Counted from the stretch's first letter, positions 11,510 through 24,400 are shown. The stretch: 64,000 nucleotides of DNA from Micropterus salmoides (GCF_014851395.1 NW_024041373.1:1423429-1487428); one strand, 5' to 3'. Translations and numbers: made by a program. Notes: generated by a model from the letters alone, not told the origin.

Positions 11510-13390
11510 TTATTCAGGTCAACAAACAACAGATAATGCAATAACACACAGTGCAATTGTAATTGAAGATGTAGTGGAGAAACACCATACACTGGTGCTG
11601 CTCTGGTAATATTATCATACAATTAAATACTGATATAATTTCACCTGAAATACCTTAAACACATTTAATATCTATTGCTGTTTTGTGTCCAGTAGATGAA
11701 GTCATCTTTGCCAAAAAGGGTGAAACTCTCATTTAATTTAGGGATGTGGTTCCAAACTTAACTGCTATAACTTGCTGGACCCTTTGATTTTAATTTAGGG
11801 AAAAAAGATCAATGTCACAAAAATAAACCAGTGTGGCACCTCAATTTTGCTCCATTCATTTTATTTATTAAGAGTTAAACACTCAAAAACCTGGGTATGG
11901 TTTGATCACAATGGTAAAGTAACAGGAGTATGTAATAACATCTTTTTCCAATTGTCTGACCAATTCAAACCAGTGAAAAATACATTGTTTTAATGTAGGA
12001 ACCACTTACTTATGTAAGTGAAGTAATTACTAAGTTTCAGATGCTACATGCAGTGCTGTATAAGACATTTTTTGACCTGTATGGCCTAAAATATTGAGAA
12101 TTAGAAAGCCAAAACCAGAACTTCTGTTCCAGAAGTAAGAAAGCCTCATTGAAAACAACACTGGCATTTGTAAACATGCTAATTGCTAAAATACAGTGCT
12201 AGAACATAATCTTACTCACCAGAGAAAAAGAAACAACGTATGACATATTTCATGAGTTCCAGCACATGTGAGAGCTATAGTTTTCTATGCTAACAAATAA
12301 TGTATTGTTTAACTTTGCTAAAATAGCAAAGGCTGCAGTAGACACTGAGAATATGGAGTTAATCACTGGAATGCTTTTCATATGGGGCAGAAAGACTGAT
12401 TAAACAAAACCTCCACAAGTGATAGCATTTAGCTAGTGAAACTATATGCTAGTTTGCCATCTTACCTAGAGTCAAATAAGAAACAGTTCAAAATTTGTGT
12501 ATTCACAGACATAATGCTGCGTTCCAGTAGTTGGAGGTCAGAAGTTGGAAAATTCAATCAGTTTCATCAGTCTTTCTGCCAAAATAAAATGTCTTCCTGT
12601 GATTAACTATCCACATTCTGAGATTAATAAGTGTCTGCTGTCCTGTTCCAGGTGCATGACGCCACACGTAAACAAAGTCAGTAAATGTTGTATATTTCTT
12701 TTTATTGTTTTCCAGAATAACTTCTGTGAAACAAAGATGACTTTCAGAGCTTGTCTACTGTAACCAGCCACCTAACACTGATGACATATTTTGACATAAA
12801 TTTTACATGCAGAACTTTATGACAGAATTTATTATTTTAATTAAATACAGGCAAATATACTTTAAGCTGCACATGACAACTACTGATGGCTTTTTACCAT
12901 GCTAAATGTGTACGTAGGGTGGCAAACAGCCACAGATGGAAAGTGGGTTGTTTTATGTAATAGTAACCTGTGTTTGATTGTGTGAGGAACGGGTTAAACC
13001 TGACTAAACTCAAATACTTACTGGTGCTTATGAGTGTCTCCAGATTGCCTGTAGCTATCAACATGAACATCTGAACCTGCTCATTCTGCAGACAGACATG
13101 TCGAAATTTCAGATCACTCATGCAAGTGCAACATACAAAAGCCCCCAGTTTAAAAAGACTAAAATCACTCGCTCCAAGCCCCAAACAAAAAGCCACATTA
13201 GTCAGCTTTGCATTGACAGTTCATTCAAAGCTTAGTACTTGAGAGAATTTGCACTTTCACCACTTTATTCAAATTGAAGCTTAGAAAAAAGGACTTTTCC
13301 CGTTTAATCAGCATTACTGGAGAAACACTGTGTCTTTGTCTTTAGGTCTCTACCTAGGAGCCAATTTAAACCCTTAAATAAAGCTTGTAT
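11510..13390. other. Non-coding; one MITE-like end at 12518
   Basis: Mostly AT-rich sequence. At 12518 a GCTGCGTTCCAG motif followed by TAGTTGGAGGTCAGAAGTTGG resembles a MITE terminus and matches the end at 6030-6066 in reverse. The 12200-12240 segment (TACTCACCAGAGAAA) also occurs near 25213, hinting at a shared old repeat. No gene is seen; the 100-codon minus ORF at 12894-13196 has no recognisable domain. Confidence 0.45.
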
Positions 13391-13393
13391 TGA

Positions 13394-13471
<78 letters not shown>
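13394..13471. repeat. Compound (TG)n(TA)n microsatellite
   Basis: About 9 TG units followed by about 29 uninterrupted TA units. The TA tract is directly joined to a Tc1-like inverted-repeat remnant, and Tc1 elements target TA. Confidence 0.95.
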
Positions 13472-13474
<3 letters not shown>

Positions 13475-13520
13475 TCTCACATTTTTGTAAATATTTGATT
13501 ATATCTTTTCATGTGACAAC
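13472..13520 (+). repeat. Tc1-like inverted-repeat remnant (family A)
   Basis: The sequence TCTCACATTTTTGTAAATA and the following GATTATATCTTTTCATGTGAC match my memory of the terminal inverted repeat of a teleost Tc1-like family, with the outer tip shortened. It is fused directly to a piece of a different Tc1-like family that starts at about 13521. Confidence 0.5.
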
Positions 13521-13892
13521 ATGAGATGGTTCCTAACAGTTTGTGCAGAAATTCTTTGGTTATGTGTGTTGCAGCAGCTGTTGGGGTGGTTGGTCTTGAA
13601 GGTGAAGATGCTGGATGTGGAGGTCCTGGGCTGGTGTGGTTACACGTGGTCTGCAGTTGTGAGGCCGGTTGGATGTACTGCCAAATTCTCTGAAACGCCT
13701 TTGGAGACGGCTTATGGTAGAGAAATGAACATTAAATTCACAGGCAACAGCTCTGGTGGACATTCCTGCAGTCAGCATGCCAACTGCACGCTCTCTCAAA
13801 ACATCTGTGACATTGTGCTGTGTGATGGGACTGCACATTTTCAAGTGGCCTTTTATTGTGGCCAGCCTCAGGCACACCAGTGCAATAGCCAT
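13521..13892 (-). pseudogene. Tc1-like transposase, N-terminal half only
   Basis: The ORF starting at 13892 encodes a paired-like DNA-binding domain. Residues about 25-75 contain the first helix-turn-helix (RAVGMLTAGMSTRAVACEFN then FSTISRLQRRFREFGST), followed by an AT-hook-like RPHNCRPRV (about 79-87) and the start of the second helix-turn-helix. A frame break near 13570 separates it from the last family B codons. The DDE catalytic domain is absent. In intact elements this domain binds the inverted repeats. Confidence 0.85.
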
Positions 13893-14088
13893 GCTGTCCG
13901 ATCAGCATCTTGATATGCCACACCTGTGAGGTGGATGGATTATCTCGGCAAAGGAGAAGAGCTCACTAACACAGATTTTGACAGATTTGTGAACAATATT
14001 TGAGAGAAGCCTTTTGTGTACATAGAGAAAGTCTTAGATCTTTGAGTTCAGCTCATGATGAATGGGGGCAAAAACAAAAGTGTTGCGT
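13521..14088 (-). mobile_element. Tc1-like transposon fragment (family B)
   Basis: On the minus strand this runs from the 5' inverted repeat (AACGCAACACTTTTGTTTTTG at 14088, its tip lost in a TA microsatellite) through the 5' untranslated part to the first half of the transposase gene. It stops abruptly at 13521, where family A sequence begins. The catalytic half and the 3' inverted repeat are gone, so it cannot move. Confidence 0.8.
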
Positions 14089-14114
14089 TTATATATATAT
14101 ATATATATATATAT
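14089..14114. repeat. (TA)n microsatellite
   Basis: TA tract of about 13 units at the outer edge of the Tc1-like fragment. It may be a target TA expanded by slippage. Confidence 0.9.
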
Positions 14115-14744
14115 CTGCCACCCCTTCAGATCTCAGGTTAAATACATACACACATTCAGTCTGCACGCACATCCGGTAAAGGGTAGGAGGTGAGCAGGTC
14201 TGTGTTATTTAGGTTTTGTAGAAAATAATCACGATAAAGAGTATTGTTGTGGGGGTCAGGGTACTTTTCGCACTGAAATGATGTTAAACAGACAGATCTC
14301 CATCAGAGTTATTAATTCCTGTTAGCTTAAACCTTGGCTTATCTCTGACCGGTCTGTCACCCCCCATCTGTCTCTCGCTATTCATCTTTCATCCTGTTTT
14401 AGTCACATGTTCACACACTCCTGTCCAAGGACGTAATTTGCAGGGGTCTTCCAGTCATGTACCCTCACTTTCAAAAATCCTATTTTTGTCCCTTTCACTT
14501 TTATAGTTTTAGGTCAAGTCGCTCTAAACATTATTTTCTTCCTGCTCAGCCACTGTGTTCCAGATAAGAGAACATCTGAGTTGATAAAAGTGTTGATACA
14601 CTCAGATGCATCGCCTTCAGTGGGCTCAAGGTAATAAGCTTAACAAGTAGCAGCAAGTGGTGCACAGAACCCTTTTTTTGCCCTGGGTTTCACCTCTCAG
14701 GCTACATACAGGCTGCTGTACCTTACTGGTGAATGTTGTTGGTG
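14115..14744. other. Non-coding, nothing recognised
   Basis: Unique-looking sequence with a C-rich patch near 14360. No gene or repeat recognised. Confidence 0.5.
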
Positions 14745-14747
14745 TTC

Positions 14748-14960
14748 AGAATCAGAATCAGAAATATTTTATTGTTCCCTATGGGGAAATTCTTGAGTCA
14801 CAGTTACTCACATTGAACATTGAAGTATGAAGGAATAAAAATAACAATAGAAAGTTGGTAAATAGAATATACAATCTAAAAATAAATATGAAAATATAAA
14901 TAAGAGTGTGGAAAATGTACAGTATTTTACAGTAAGCAATATGACATCCTAAAAAAAGGA
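14748..14960 (-). repeat. LINE 3' end (GATTCTGATTCTGA tail)
   Basis: The plus strand reads CAGAATCAGAATCAGAAATA, then TTTTATTGTTCCCTATGGGG and AAATTCTTGAGTCACAG. I recognise this as the reversed 3' end of a CR1/L2-type teleost LINE, whose tail is repeated GATTCT. Only 3' untranslated sequence is present. Confidence 0.6.
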
Positions 14961-17639
14961 ATACCTGCAGACATGACTCTGAAAAAGTTTCAATTCCAGA
15001 ATCTATGAATAGTCCATTCTCACTGTGTGTGCACTGGCGTCTTCAAGTTTCTTCTACACTTGTATAAATTGCACATTGAACCAGGATTGGCTTTGTAAAG
15101 TCACTCCAATCAGATTAAAAGGGAGACATCTGCTTTTGCAAATGAACTCTTACCAAAAGGAAACCAATCCTACACCCGTGCTCCTGTCACACTTTTGGAA
15201 GTATGTCTATTTAATTTTTTCAGACCAGGCCATCTTCTCTGCCTTACCACCATGGCCACTCAACAGATTATTTTGTCTTTATACATTTCTGTGGTAGAGA
15301 AGTAAGGAATTTAAATTATGTTCTCTGTGGTAGCAAAATACTAGCTTGTGTTACAAACTGGGCACATGCATTTTTATCAGACTTTGGCTTTTACCGGTCA
15401 GAGAGGGTCTAAGGAAAGACCCGCACTGCTGACACAGATTTTAAATTGCTTTGTTGTGAATGAATAAATCTTTTATTTGCATGTTGAATGGTGTTACTTT
15501 TTTGCCGGTGAGGTTTGCCATACTTATACTCTGTACAACTCTGGCCCTTTAGACTCTGATTTCTTCACAGCGGTTCAACCTCTGAGAAATGCTTTACTTA
15601 AACTCCACTGGTGTTTGTGATTTAAAGTCATTTTTAGTGCAGGTCTTTGGCAGGAGGCAGAGAGGTGAATCTGTGTTTGAAGCTGCTGATCCTTGGCCAC
15701 ATTTTCAGCCATACAGCGTTAATCACATTAATGCAAGCTTTTGTTACTGTGTGTCTGTTTGTGTGTCCAATGATTACTCATGTTCACACATAAGCTGACT
15801 CTATATGTGGCTTCACTGACAATACCACTGGTGACTGTGTACACGTGTGGCTGTGTGTTTAATGATGTTTTATATATGTGTGTGTGTGTGTGGGAGTGGA
15901 TTTGGCCCTCTCCCCTTTGTGATTGTGACTTTATTAAAGGTGTTTGTTCTGTCGGATGGCAGAGAAACAGAAGAAGCTAAAACGGAAAGCACATAATCTG
16001 CACATTATACACATCATGTGTCAAAATATAGAAGAGTGATTTATGTGACAATCCCAATCCATGACATTTTGCTGCTTTATAGTATCAGAATGTAATGATA
16101 CATATCATTTATTATAAGCACGGCATAAAATTACCATGAGCTAGTAGCCAAATGCTGCTGAATGAAGGATTTGGTGGTTTATCTTGCGATTCTTTCATCC
16201 CAGGGAACGTTGTAAAAATATCCGATGAGACATTTAAGCTAATATTGAGTCTTAAAATATGTATTGAAAAAATGTTAGTGAGGAAGATAATTTGTTTATA
16301 CTGCAAATTGACTTACTTCAAAAGTTGTCTTTATTCAGTAAAATTGTATTGATAAATCAAGAGGACTGCAAGTTATTAAAAAATTTAAAAGTTGGATTTT
16401 TTTTTCTTTTTCTACACCATTCAAAAATGATAAAACTGTAGTTCCATCTCTAAATTGGCAGCTTAATCCTATTGTTTCCTATACAGTGTTTTGCAGCTTT
16501 GAAAATAGTTTCAGAATCATTCTGGCAAAGGTGTGTCCAGATTTTAATGTTAGCAGCAAGAGCGAGCATCTTAAGATGCAATGTACAAGTTTAGTGCTAA
16601 AACTGTCAATCAACTAAATGAAACAAATGCTCAGTATTAAAATCTCTCTTTTTTTCTGACAATCAAGAGACATTTATTCTGATATATTGCTGGAAGTTGC
16701 AAGAAACCTGTAAATGCTTTTCCAAAAGAAGGCCCATTAGTTATTAGTGAGATGATGTTTGTCATCCTTAATTTTTCAAAAATGTATTTTTATAGTTTTG
16801 TACAAATCTAAAATGTGTTTATGTCTGTGTTAAGCTTGTATAACACACTACATAACACATTTACTTGTACAACACACACCCACTAGTGCTTTAGGGAATT
16901 AACACCAAACAAGAGTCGTCAGCAGTCAACTCTGTCTTCAGAACCAGCTATCCTGTCAGCAGCACAGTTCCTCTTCACCAAACAGCACTGTCTTTACTTA
17001 GTGATCCATTTATTTGACTACCCTTGCCCACTGTAGCTTTATATGGCAATTATGAACAGGAAAGCTCATAGTAAAACTGGGGGCCTTAATTGATCATTAA
17101 AGGAGTCAGTGTGGATGGACGCTTTGTCAAAACGGAAGCAGTTTAAGATGCATGAGTGAGGAATATCAAAAATGCTTCAAAAGACACTTCTGGTGCTCTT
17201 TAAGGTGGATATTTTATCTGCAAACTTCTCACAGGTTCTTCAGTACTTCATGATTGGCTGACGGAGGAGTGGGGAAAGGCGTTTAACAGGATCATGCTCT
17301 GGCTGCAATCTGATAAAAGCAGCTTGTAGACAATGGATCAACTCTTCCTTAGACAGCAATAACATCACTTTTCTCTAGATGTAACAATGGTTTAACTGAT
17401 TGATTTAATGGACAGTTAAGTAGAAATGTCCATGTCTACCTGTGTTGTCATTAGTGGACTCAAACAAAAGCAGCACAACACAAACGGAAGGAGTGACACT
17501 CTTTCCGTATAAACTCAGAAGCAAATTCATTTCTTGTTTTTCCAGCTATTTATTAATTTGACAAGCAGTGACTTCAACTGATCACACACCTAAGAATATG
17601 CCCACCTCAACCCTTCTTTTAAAACCCTCTCTCTGTGGT
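14961..17639. other. Non-coding, no gene seen
   Basis: AT-rich sequence with a short TG tract at about 15878-15892. Plus ORFs at 15025-15297 (90 codons) and others of 60-70 codons have no recognisable domain. No repeat family stands out. Confidence 0.5.
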
Positions 17640-17830
17640 TATCTCAGGGTCTCCTGCCATACACCTTGCACGCTGGATGCCCAGAAATGATGGCATGTAA
17701 TTGAGCTGCTCTAATTTGTAGTGATTGACCCACAGGGCTAGCTATTAGCAATTGTCAGCTGTAATGATAGATCCCTTTAGCATTACAGAGCCACTGCCGT
17801 CCCCAGTGTCCGCACCCGCTTAACTTGTTA
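17640..17830. promoter_or_regulatory. Candidate conserved non-coding element
   Basis: Non-repetitive, compositionally balanced block containing TAATTGAGC, CTAATTTGTAGTG, ATTGACCCACAGG, GCAATTGTC and TAATGATAG. Dense TAAT/ATTA and E-box-like CAGCTG motifs in low-repeat sequence are typical of developmental enhancers. Conservation is not shown here; this is a guess from texture. Confidence 0.25.
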
Positions 17831-17988
17831 TTTATAGATCATGTCAGGCTTGTAATAAACATAAAGCATAAAACTGCAGCTAATGTGCTGCTAATGAAAT
17901 CTGGACATGAGCAACTTTATGAATTGAAATAATTCACAGGACCGTTTCAGTGGCGCAGGTGCCTCTAACTCAGAAAAGGTTAGCACTG

Positions 17989-18016
17989 TGTGAGTGTGTG
18001 TGTGTGTGTGTGTGTG
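17989..18016 (+). repeat. (TG)n microsatellite
   Basis: TG tract of about 14 units followed by a G-rich stretch. Confidence 0.9.
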
Positions 18017-19857
18017 GGGCGGGGGGGTACAGAACTACCTTGTTCATTTGCAAGCTGTAAGCAGAACTACCTGTACTGTTGCCAGTGATTGTCAGTCTTT
18101 CAGCCATGTAGAGTTCATGAAGAGTGCATTGACAATCCTTGGATCATGGAACTTTCACAGTGATAAACTTGACAACTGGATGGGTGATATTATATAAAAA
18201 TAATTTAAAATATAATATTCACTGTTCACCTTCAGAAACACAAAATGTGGACAAAAAACGTATTATATTTGTTTAATTACTAATTTGAACAGCTCAAAAA
18301 ACCTTTAACTCAAATGTAAAATGGTGCTTTTGCTGTTTTGGAACTGCTGCAGCGCTACTGAAAGGATTTTGTTTAGTTAAATGTAATCCTCCATGCTATG
18401 AAAAGTAGTTTGTGTTACAGTGTGTTTCAGTTTATTCTCCTGGTTGCATTTTCCTGTGTGTTAAGTAGCATTAAAATCACTCAGGAGTGGTTTTCAAAAA
18501 ATAGATTTTTAAATGAAGAAATCAGTAAAACACACTTCTGTTATTTGGACAGTTTGTTTTGTCAGTTTACATGTGACACATGTGAGGAATGGGGGAATAT
18601 AGTCAAATGTTATCAACATATCACAACAAAAGTAATTCTTATACATGCTGGGTCGTACAAGTACACCCCAAAAATATATTGATGTCAGCTATTTTTATGC
18701 TGTTATAATGAATGAACCGTGAACACATTTAATGAGAATGCACTGATGTTCCAAATCTGGGTTTAAAGGAGAGAGAATCATCGCTTGTTCGGGTCATAGC
18801 AAGACTGGATACTAGTTTTGTTATGACTAGTATAGGTTGCGCAATCCGTGACATTATTTTTGTAATATTTAAAAGCTGAACAGTGAAGTGAGGCTGGGGT
18901 GAGCGGGGTTTACATTCTAATAGAAGTTAAGAGTTGAGGTAAGCTTCCAGCTGTCTTTCAAACTCCCGCAAGAAAATTCGCAGCCTCGACAAAACTTGTA
19001 TCCAGTTTAACCACGAGCCCCAATATTAGCTCTTGTTGACTCTTGTCCTTACCGCAGTGGCATGGGTTTGAGCAGCACTTTGCAGCACTTTGCTGCACGG
19101 AGACTTTTGTCTCTGTGTGTGGTTTATTGTTTATTAATTGTTTTACCCTGATCAAGAAGCATGTGTGGAGTCCTTGTAATGTTCAACATCAGATAATTTG
19201 CAACTCTGGAACGTCTAACCAGCATGTGAATGTACTAATAATGTTGCACAGTTAAACATCTATGCAGCCATATGTGGATGCTTGTAGCTGCAATGAAATG
19301 ACCACATCTAGCCCAAACCTGTACGTGCCTCCATTAGAACATGATTTAATCATCACTCATGTAATTCGATTTCAACCAGGGAAGACTTCGTTATGAGTGA
19401 ACAAATATTTTATTGACATGTGCCTAATGAAGATGAGAAGAGTGAAGAGTCTTTAGCGATTAGACCCCATTGTGATGTCATCTATTTTTAAAGGAAATGT
19501 AAATTTGGCTGCTACCTTGCCCAGGTCTTTCTTGTAATAGAGATTTTTGATCTCAATGTCCTTTGGGTCGCTGTATAATAAAAATGAGATCATTTTAAGT
19601 TCAGAATAATAATATACGATATATTTTAAGGAATATTCTTTTTCCATTTTAAATAATTCTGGGATCTATATGACTAGGTACAAAATGTTTTGGAACTGGT
19701 CCAGTAGATCGCCCCAGCTGGCAGCCATAAAATGGACTGCAGCGGCTGCAACATAATCCTTGGGGGTAATTGCGCCCATCAAATGTATGTCCACTGAAAT
19801 TGCACGTTGACAGGCTCGACTGTAGTCTTAGTGTGACAACATTATGGAAAGGATCCC
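18017..19857. other. Non-coding, no gene seen
   Basis: Short ORFs (up to 94 codons at 18398-18682, plus) show no domain. The segment 19720-19800 (CCTTGGGGGTAATTGCGCCC) resembles a fragment of an old interspersed repeat, but I cannot name it. Confidence 0.45.
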
Positions 19858-19864
19858 TACAGAG

Positions 19865-20211
19865 CAGGGGCGTCCCTCTCTAACTTCAAGAAGCTCTTGA
19901 AAACTCATCTCTTCCGAGAACACTTCCTCTTATAACACCTCTAACATGCACTTCCTGTGCTCTTCTTCTTCTATCCCATACAATGATCTTGTATTGATTG
20001 CACTTTTTGTTAACTCTAACTTCTTTCCCCAGGTATTTACCCCAGTGATGTGATATGTACTGTGAGCTCTTACTAGTATTTATTGCTGCTCTTACTAGTA
20101 TGTATTGTCAGTTGTAGATCTGTAGTTGATGCTCTGTTGATGCTTGTATGTTGTTCCTCAAATGTAAGTCGCTTTGGATAAAAGCGTCTGCCAAATATGT
20201 AAATGTAAATG
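19865..20211 (+). mobile_element. 5'-truncated L2 LINE insertion with target duplication
   Basis: About 347 bp comprising the last codons of the L2 ORF2 and the 3' untranslated region, ending with GTCGCTTTGGATAAAAGCG and TAAATG repeats. It is closely similar to the reverse of 3353-3720, so the two copies belong to one family. It is flanked by a 7-bp direct repeat, TACAGAG, at 19858-19864 and 20212-20218, consistent with target-primed reverse transcription. The preserved target duplication suggests this copy is fairly young. Confidence 0.85.
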
Positions 20212-20218
20212 TACAGAG

Positions 20219-21939
20219 ATAAATATTTTTGAGTAAGAAGTCTTCCTGCAGAAACTCACCTCTCCCAAGATTTCAGGGTGAGACTTCTCCTTGAGAACAA
20301 TAATCTTACTCTTTAACTGAAAAGTTGCCTATGGTACACCAAACATTAAAGAATCCTTAAAAGCCTCCTATGCATGAATTATTAAAAACATTATCTAGAT
20401 TTCTTTAAGATTATTTTTTATTACTCGCAATTGGGCTATATACAAATCCATTTACATTTTTTTTTCAACATTCTGTTTTATTTTTTAATTATTCAACTGT
20501 CCACATATGTGGAGTAAAATGCCACACCTGACAATATGGAATATAATTTTTTTATGTCATGTTATATTTATTTAAAATCAATAGTTTAACAATAAAACAC
20601 ATATTTTAGGAACAAATAGAGAAAAAACACTCACAGCGGTATTTATAACTGTAGTTACATGTATGTGGAAACCCCGTAGCATGTTTTTATCCTTATCTAA
20701 TTTTATGTTGAACCATCTCAGTTTTAACATATCAACATCCAACATGTAACAGATTACATAGTTCTAGTTAAAACTGATTTCTTTACAGTATGTGAGTACA
20801 ACAATTTTTCTTGTTTCTTGTAAAGGCCACAAAGCAGTCAAATGTTGCCATTTAATGCTGTAATATGCAGTTTTGCATTGTTATTAATGTTCATATATTT
20901 GTTAAATGTCTATTTTGTTATAATATACGTGGACAGTTGGTTCTTGGTGTATAAAAATACATTTTACTCAACAAACCTGTTAATAATACTTTACTGTACA
21001 TACTACTATTTTTTATTTATTTATTTATTTATTTGATTGACCTCCTTGAATAAAAGTTTTTCACAGATATGCCTGAGACATTTAGCACATGGCCATCACG
21101 GCCGTCTTGGATTGATGAGGTCATCAAGCAGTAAATATTTGGAAAACAAGAGAGTAACCACTGTTACAACAGCTCTGCATGAGCTTTCTTCAAGGTAACC
21201 ATGCTATCTACCGGACCATGTGCTTGTGTGTGTTCGGGTTATTGTTCAGATCAGTGTATTTTCCAGCACGTGCCGTAAAAGCTGCTCGTTTGTGCTGCTG
21301 TCCATGCTGTGTTGTATTTACTCTGTGTGGCTGCGTTTGCACACACATGCATACAATTGTGTGTCCGTGCGTGTGTGTGTGTGTGTGTGTGTAAATCTCC
21401 TGCTGCCTTTCCCCCCATCTTATTGCTTTCTTGAAATCCTCTTGATTTGCCCAGTCCCCGAGGCTAGAGCCCCATACACAGCAGATGTTCCACTGAAAAG
21501 GCCATGAATGTTTAATCATTTGTGTTATTGATGCTGCCTTTTTGTTTGTTAGCAAGTGTGAGTGACTGTTAGGGTCTTATGTGTCTATTTTTGCATGTTA
21601 TGCATCTGTCTGTGCCAGCGTGTGTGGCAAAGAGAAAGATCTTAGTAAATTTACAAATATCAGTCTTTTCATTTCTGAAATCTCTTTTTACCTCACATGC
21701 CCTGCAATGAATGAATAATGAAGTCTATTAAAATGTTATTCAGGTTCATGATTGAGTATGGTGTGTCAAATATCACATCAATGCACTCTCACAAAACAAG
21801 ACAATCTGTTTTTCCTTTTTTGTCAAACAGAAGTTAAACCCTACTTTCCCCCCCATCATGGATGAACAAACTGGGCTCCGTCACTAAACTGTGATTTGTT
21901 GGACTTAAAGCTGCTGTTTTAGTATTTGAGCTGACAGCC
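20219..21939. other. Non-coding, with two simple repeats
   Basis: Very AT-rich to about 21050, with a (TTTA)n tract near 21011-21033. A (TG)n tract lies at 21368-21392. The overlapping ORFs at 21179-21555 on both strands run through this microsatellite and are not credible genes. Confidence 0.55.
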
Positions 21940-22260
21940 AGATTTGATCATAATTAGACAGCATGCCGTGGGCTTTGATTGGCACGGTAATTGGATTGTC
22001 ATTGGGGCTGAAAAGCTATTATCTTAGGATCATGCCCCATGAAATTTGTTGGAAAAACTTCTGTGGTCGTCATTAAGTCGGCCATCTTGGGGGCCTTCGC
22101 AAATGAGCTTTTTCTTCAGCAAAGGAAAAGAGAGCGAGAAGAAGGGAAGAGGAGAAAAAAAAGGTACCTGTTCACCGCTGGGACCCTTAGATCCTTCGAA
22201 CTGCAGCAAAGACAATCTGGGCTCTATTGATTAATGATATTAGCATAACAGGTAGCGCTA
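21940..22260. promoter_or_regulatory. Candidate conserved non-coding element
   Basis: Non-repetitive block with CATAATTAGACAGC, GGTAATTGGATTGTCATTGG, GCCATCTTGGGGGCC (a YY1-like CCATCTTG) and, near its end, GATTAATGATATTAGCAT. The mix of homeodomain-like cores and balanced composition resembles vertebrate developmental enhancers. The three short ORFs crossing it (60-63 codons, both strands) are chance. No alignment supports this. Confidence 0.3.
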
Positions 22261-23940
22261 AGTCGAAAAACGGCACGCTGGGTTATTGCCCATCGCTCTC
22301 ACCCACTCGCCAGTAACATGGTAGGGGGTGAGGGGGTTGGAGGGGGCAGCAACTGAAGGAATGGGATAATGAGGGAGAGGTGAGCTTGGAAGGAGTGCAA
22401 GGGAGGGGAGCGATGGGAGGAAAAAGGGAAACTGCAGGGTGGCTTTTTCATTTGCAATTGTTTATGTAAAGTATCAGGTGCGATGCCCATTTTCGGGGAA
22501 TAAGTAGCAATATGAGGTAATGAACATGAGAATAGAAATGTGTGAAGCGAAATAGGTGGTATTCCTCAAAGCCAGTGGGCAATTAAGTCAACTTACATAC
22601 CTCTGAAAGCTGAAAAACAGCAGCAGTGATATTAGACGCACACTTTCTCTCTTTCTCTGTTTGTTTGTCTGCATTCTAGGGGCCATGAGTCAAAGTACCA
22701 TCCCCGGACATCCCCAACGTATTAAATTGTATCTGTTGTAAGACACCACAAACTACATCCAGAATACTGCGTGTACATTTTCAAATAATAATTTAAATTA
22801 TAAATAATTTTCACAATCAGACTTTCAGCCTTTGATATCTACAACAAAGTTCATCCGACAAATCAGAATACATGATAATTAAATATTCCATCTGGCCTGC
22901 TTTTCCAGACTTTTAAAACAAAGTTAGCAACATTAAACACATCAAAATTAATCAACCATTCCAACTTTGATTGTCAGTATTCCTGAATACTTCAGGTTTT
23001 TGAGAAATTACATGTAAAACTGACATTCTTAAATCACCAGAGTGGGTAAAATACAAAAGAAAATGGGACACACTTTCCACTTCTCTCTAATCACGCAGCT
23101 AACACATTCTGCTATCCTCCTGAATATTTTCAAATCTGCCACCCTCAGCAGCCAGTCCTCAACTGTGCAACTAAAAATATTTGACTTGACTAGATATGGG
23201 AGATGCAACCAATAATTCATGGCCAAAGCTTTGGTTAATGTAGATAAATGTCTTTCTTCAAACTTGAATAAAATGAAATATTTTCAGCAGGTTTTATTTA
23301 AATGGCACAGTTATTTCCATGAAATCCCTCTGGAAATCAACAACTACTTATAAACTTAGCAAAACTATCTAAAGTACAAACTAAATGAAAGGATTATGAA
23401 ATTGCAGACCTGTAAAGTAATACCATTTTATTGCATTTAGTTTACATTAATTAAATTCAGTTTTAAAGTCTTCTCCAGGTGGAGAAATACTGAGCTAAAG
23501 ATACTGGATTGTGTTTAACCAGAGGTGTGGAATGAATATGATGACTTTAGATGACTTGACTTTAAAACCAATGACTCTGGACTTGACTTATACTTGGTAT
23601 TCTCCAACCCCAAAGATTAAAAATACCTGTTTAAATATGCACTGGTCAAAGAGAGGCTGGCGATTATGATGATCTTTCTGACTTCTTTGGGATCTCCTCA
23701 GTTTATTAAATATTTTAAATTAGGTTAGATTAGATTTATCTCGATTTATCAACAAATTCACTTACTTCTAAATGATACACGTTTGTACCATCATGCCTAT
23801 AAAGTAAACTTAACATGAGTCAGCATCAGAATATTAGAAAATATAGTTCTGTAAGTGCCTGGATGAGTACTTATTTGTGTACAGTGTAAAAAGAACTGGT
23901 GAGCTTACACAGACTTGCTCCGAAGGTTTTTCGCTGAGAC
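22261..23940. other. Non-coding, no gene seen
   Basis: G-rich purine tract at 22320-22440 (GGTAGGGGGTGAGGGGGTTGG type), then AT-rich unique sequence. No repeat or coding signal recognised. Confidence 0.5.
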
Positions 23941-23964
23941 AGACTATTATTGACCTTAACCCGC

Positions 23965-24400
23965 TCAGTTCTGTTTGTTAAAGTTATACCACTTGATCGC
24001 TGTAGAGTTGACATCCAGATGTCTACGTTTCTGAATTAAAAGGTATGGCTGTAGAGTGTTGAAAGAAGAGCTAAAATCAATGAAAAGCAGCCGAGCATAA
24101 GCTCTACTGTCCTCAAGATGTTTTAAAACCAAGTGCATAATGGCAGTAATAGCATCATCTGTACTCCGTCCCTGTCTGTAAGCGAACTGTAATGGGTCTA
24201 ATTTGCTTTTCACGTCCGCTTTCAACATAGACATTACACACTTTGAAAGACATTTCATCACAATTGATGTAAGAGGAATTGGTCTAAAATCATTGTTTCC
24301 AGTTGGATGGGCTTTCTTGGGACAGCAATAAGGAATAGGAAAAAGCTTTTCCAAAGAGGAGGGACCTTTTGAATATCTGTGGAATGCTGAAAAATAGAGA
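23965..24400 (-). pseudogene. Rex1/CR1-like LINE reverse transcriptase fragment
   Basis: The minus ORF (24354-23965) contains RT fingers and palm: NDFRPIPLTSIVMKCLSKCV (about residues 20-39), LDPLQFAYRQGRSTDDAIT (52-70) and catalytic motif A, LLFIDFSSSFNTLQP (88-102), with the first catalytic Asp. The frame upstream, to about 24400, continues the similarity after a frameshift. The YxDD motif, thumb and tail are missing, so it is truncated at both ends. The family call (Rex1/CR1-like) rests on the KxDPxQFAYRxxRSxxDA signature as I remember it. Confidence 0.8.

Noticed and set aside
21208..21555. 115-codon minus ORF
   Set aside because: Contains the translated TG/CA microsatellite and overlaps plus-strand ORFs; no domain.
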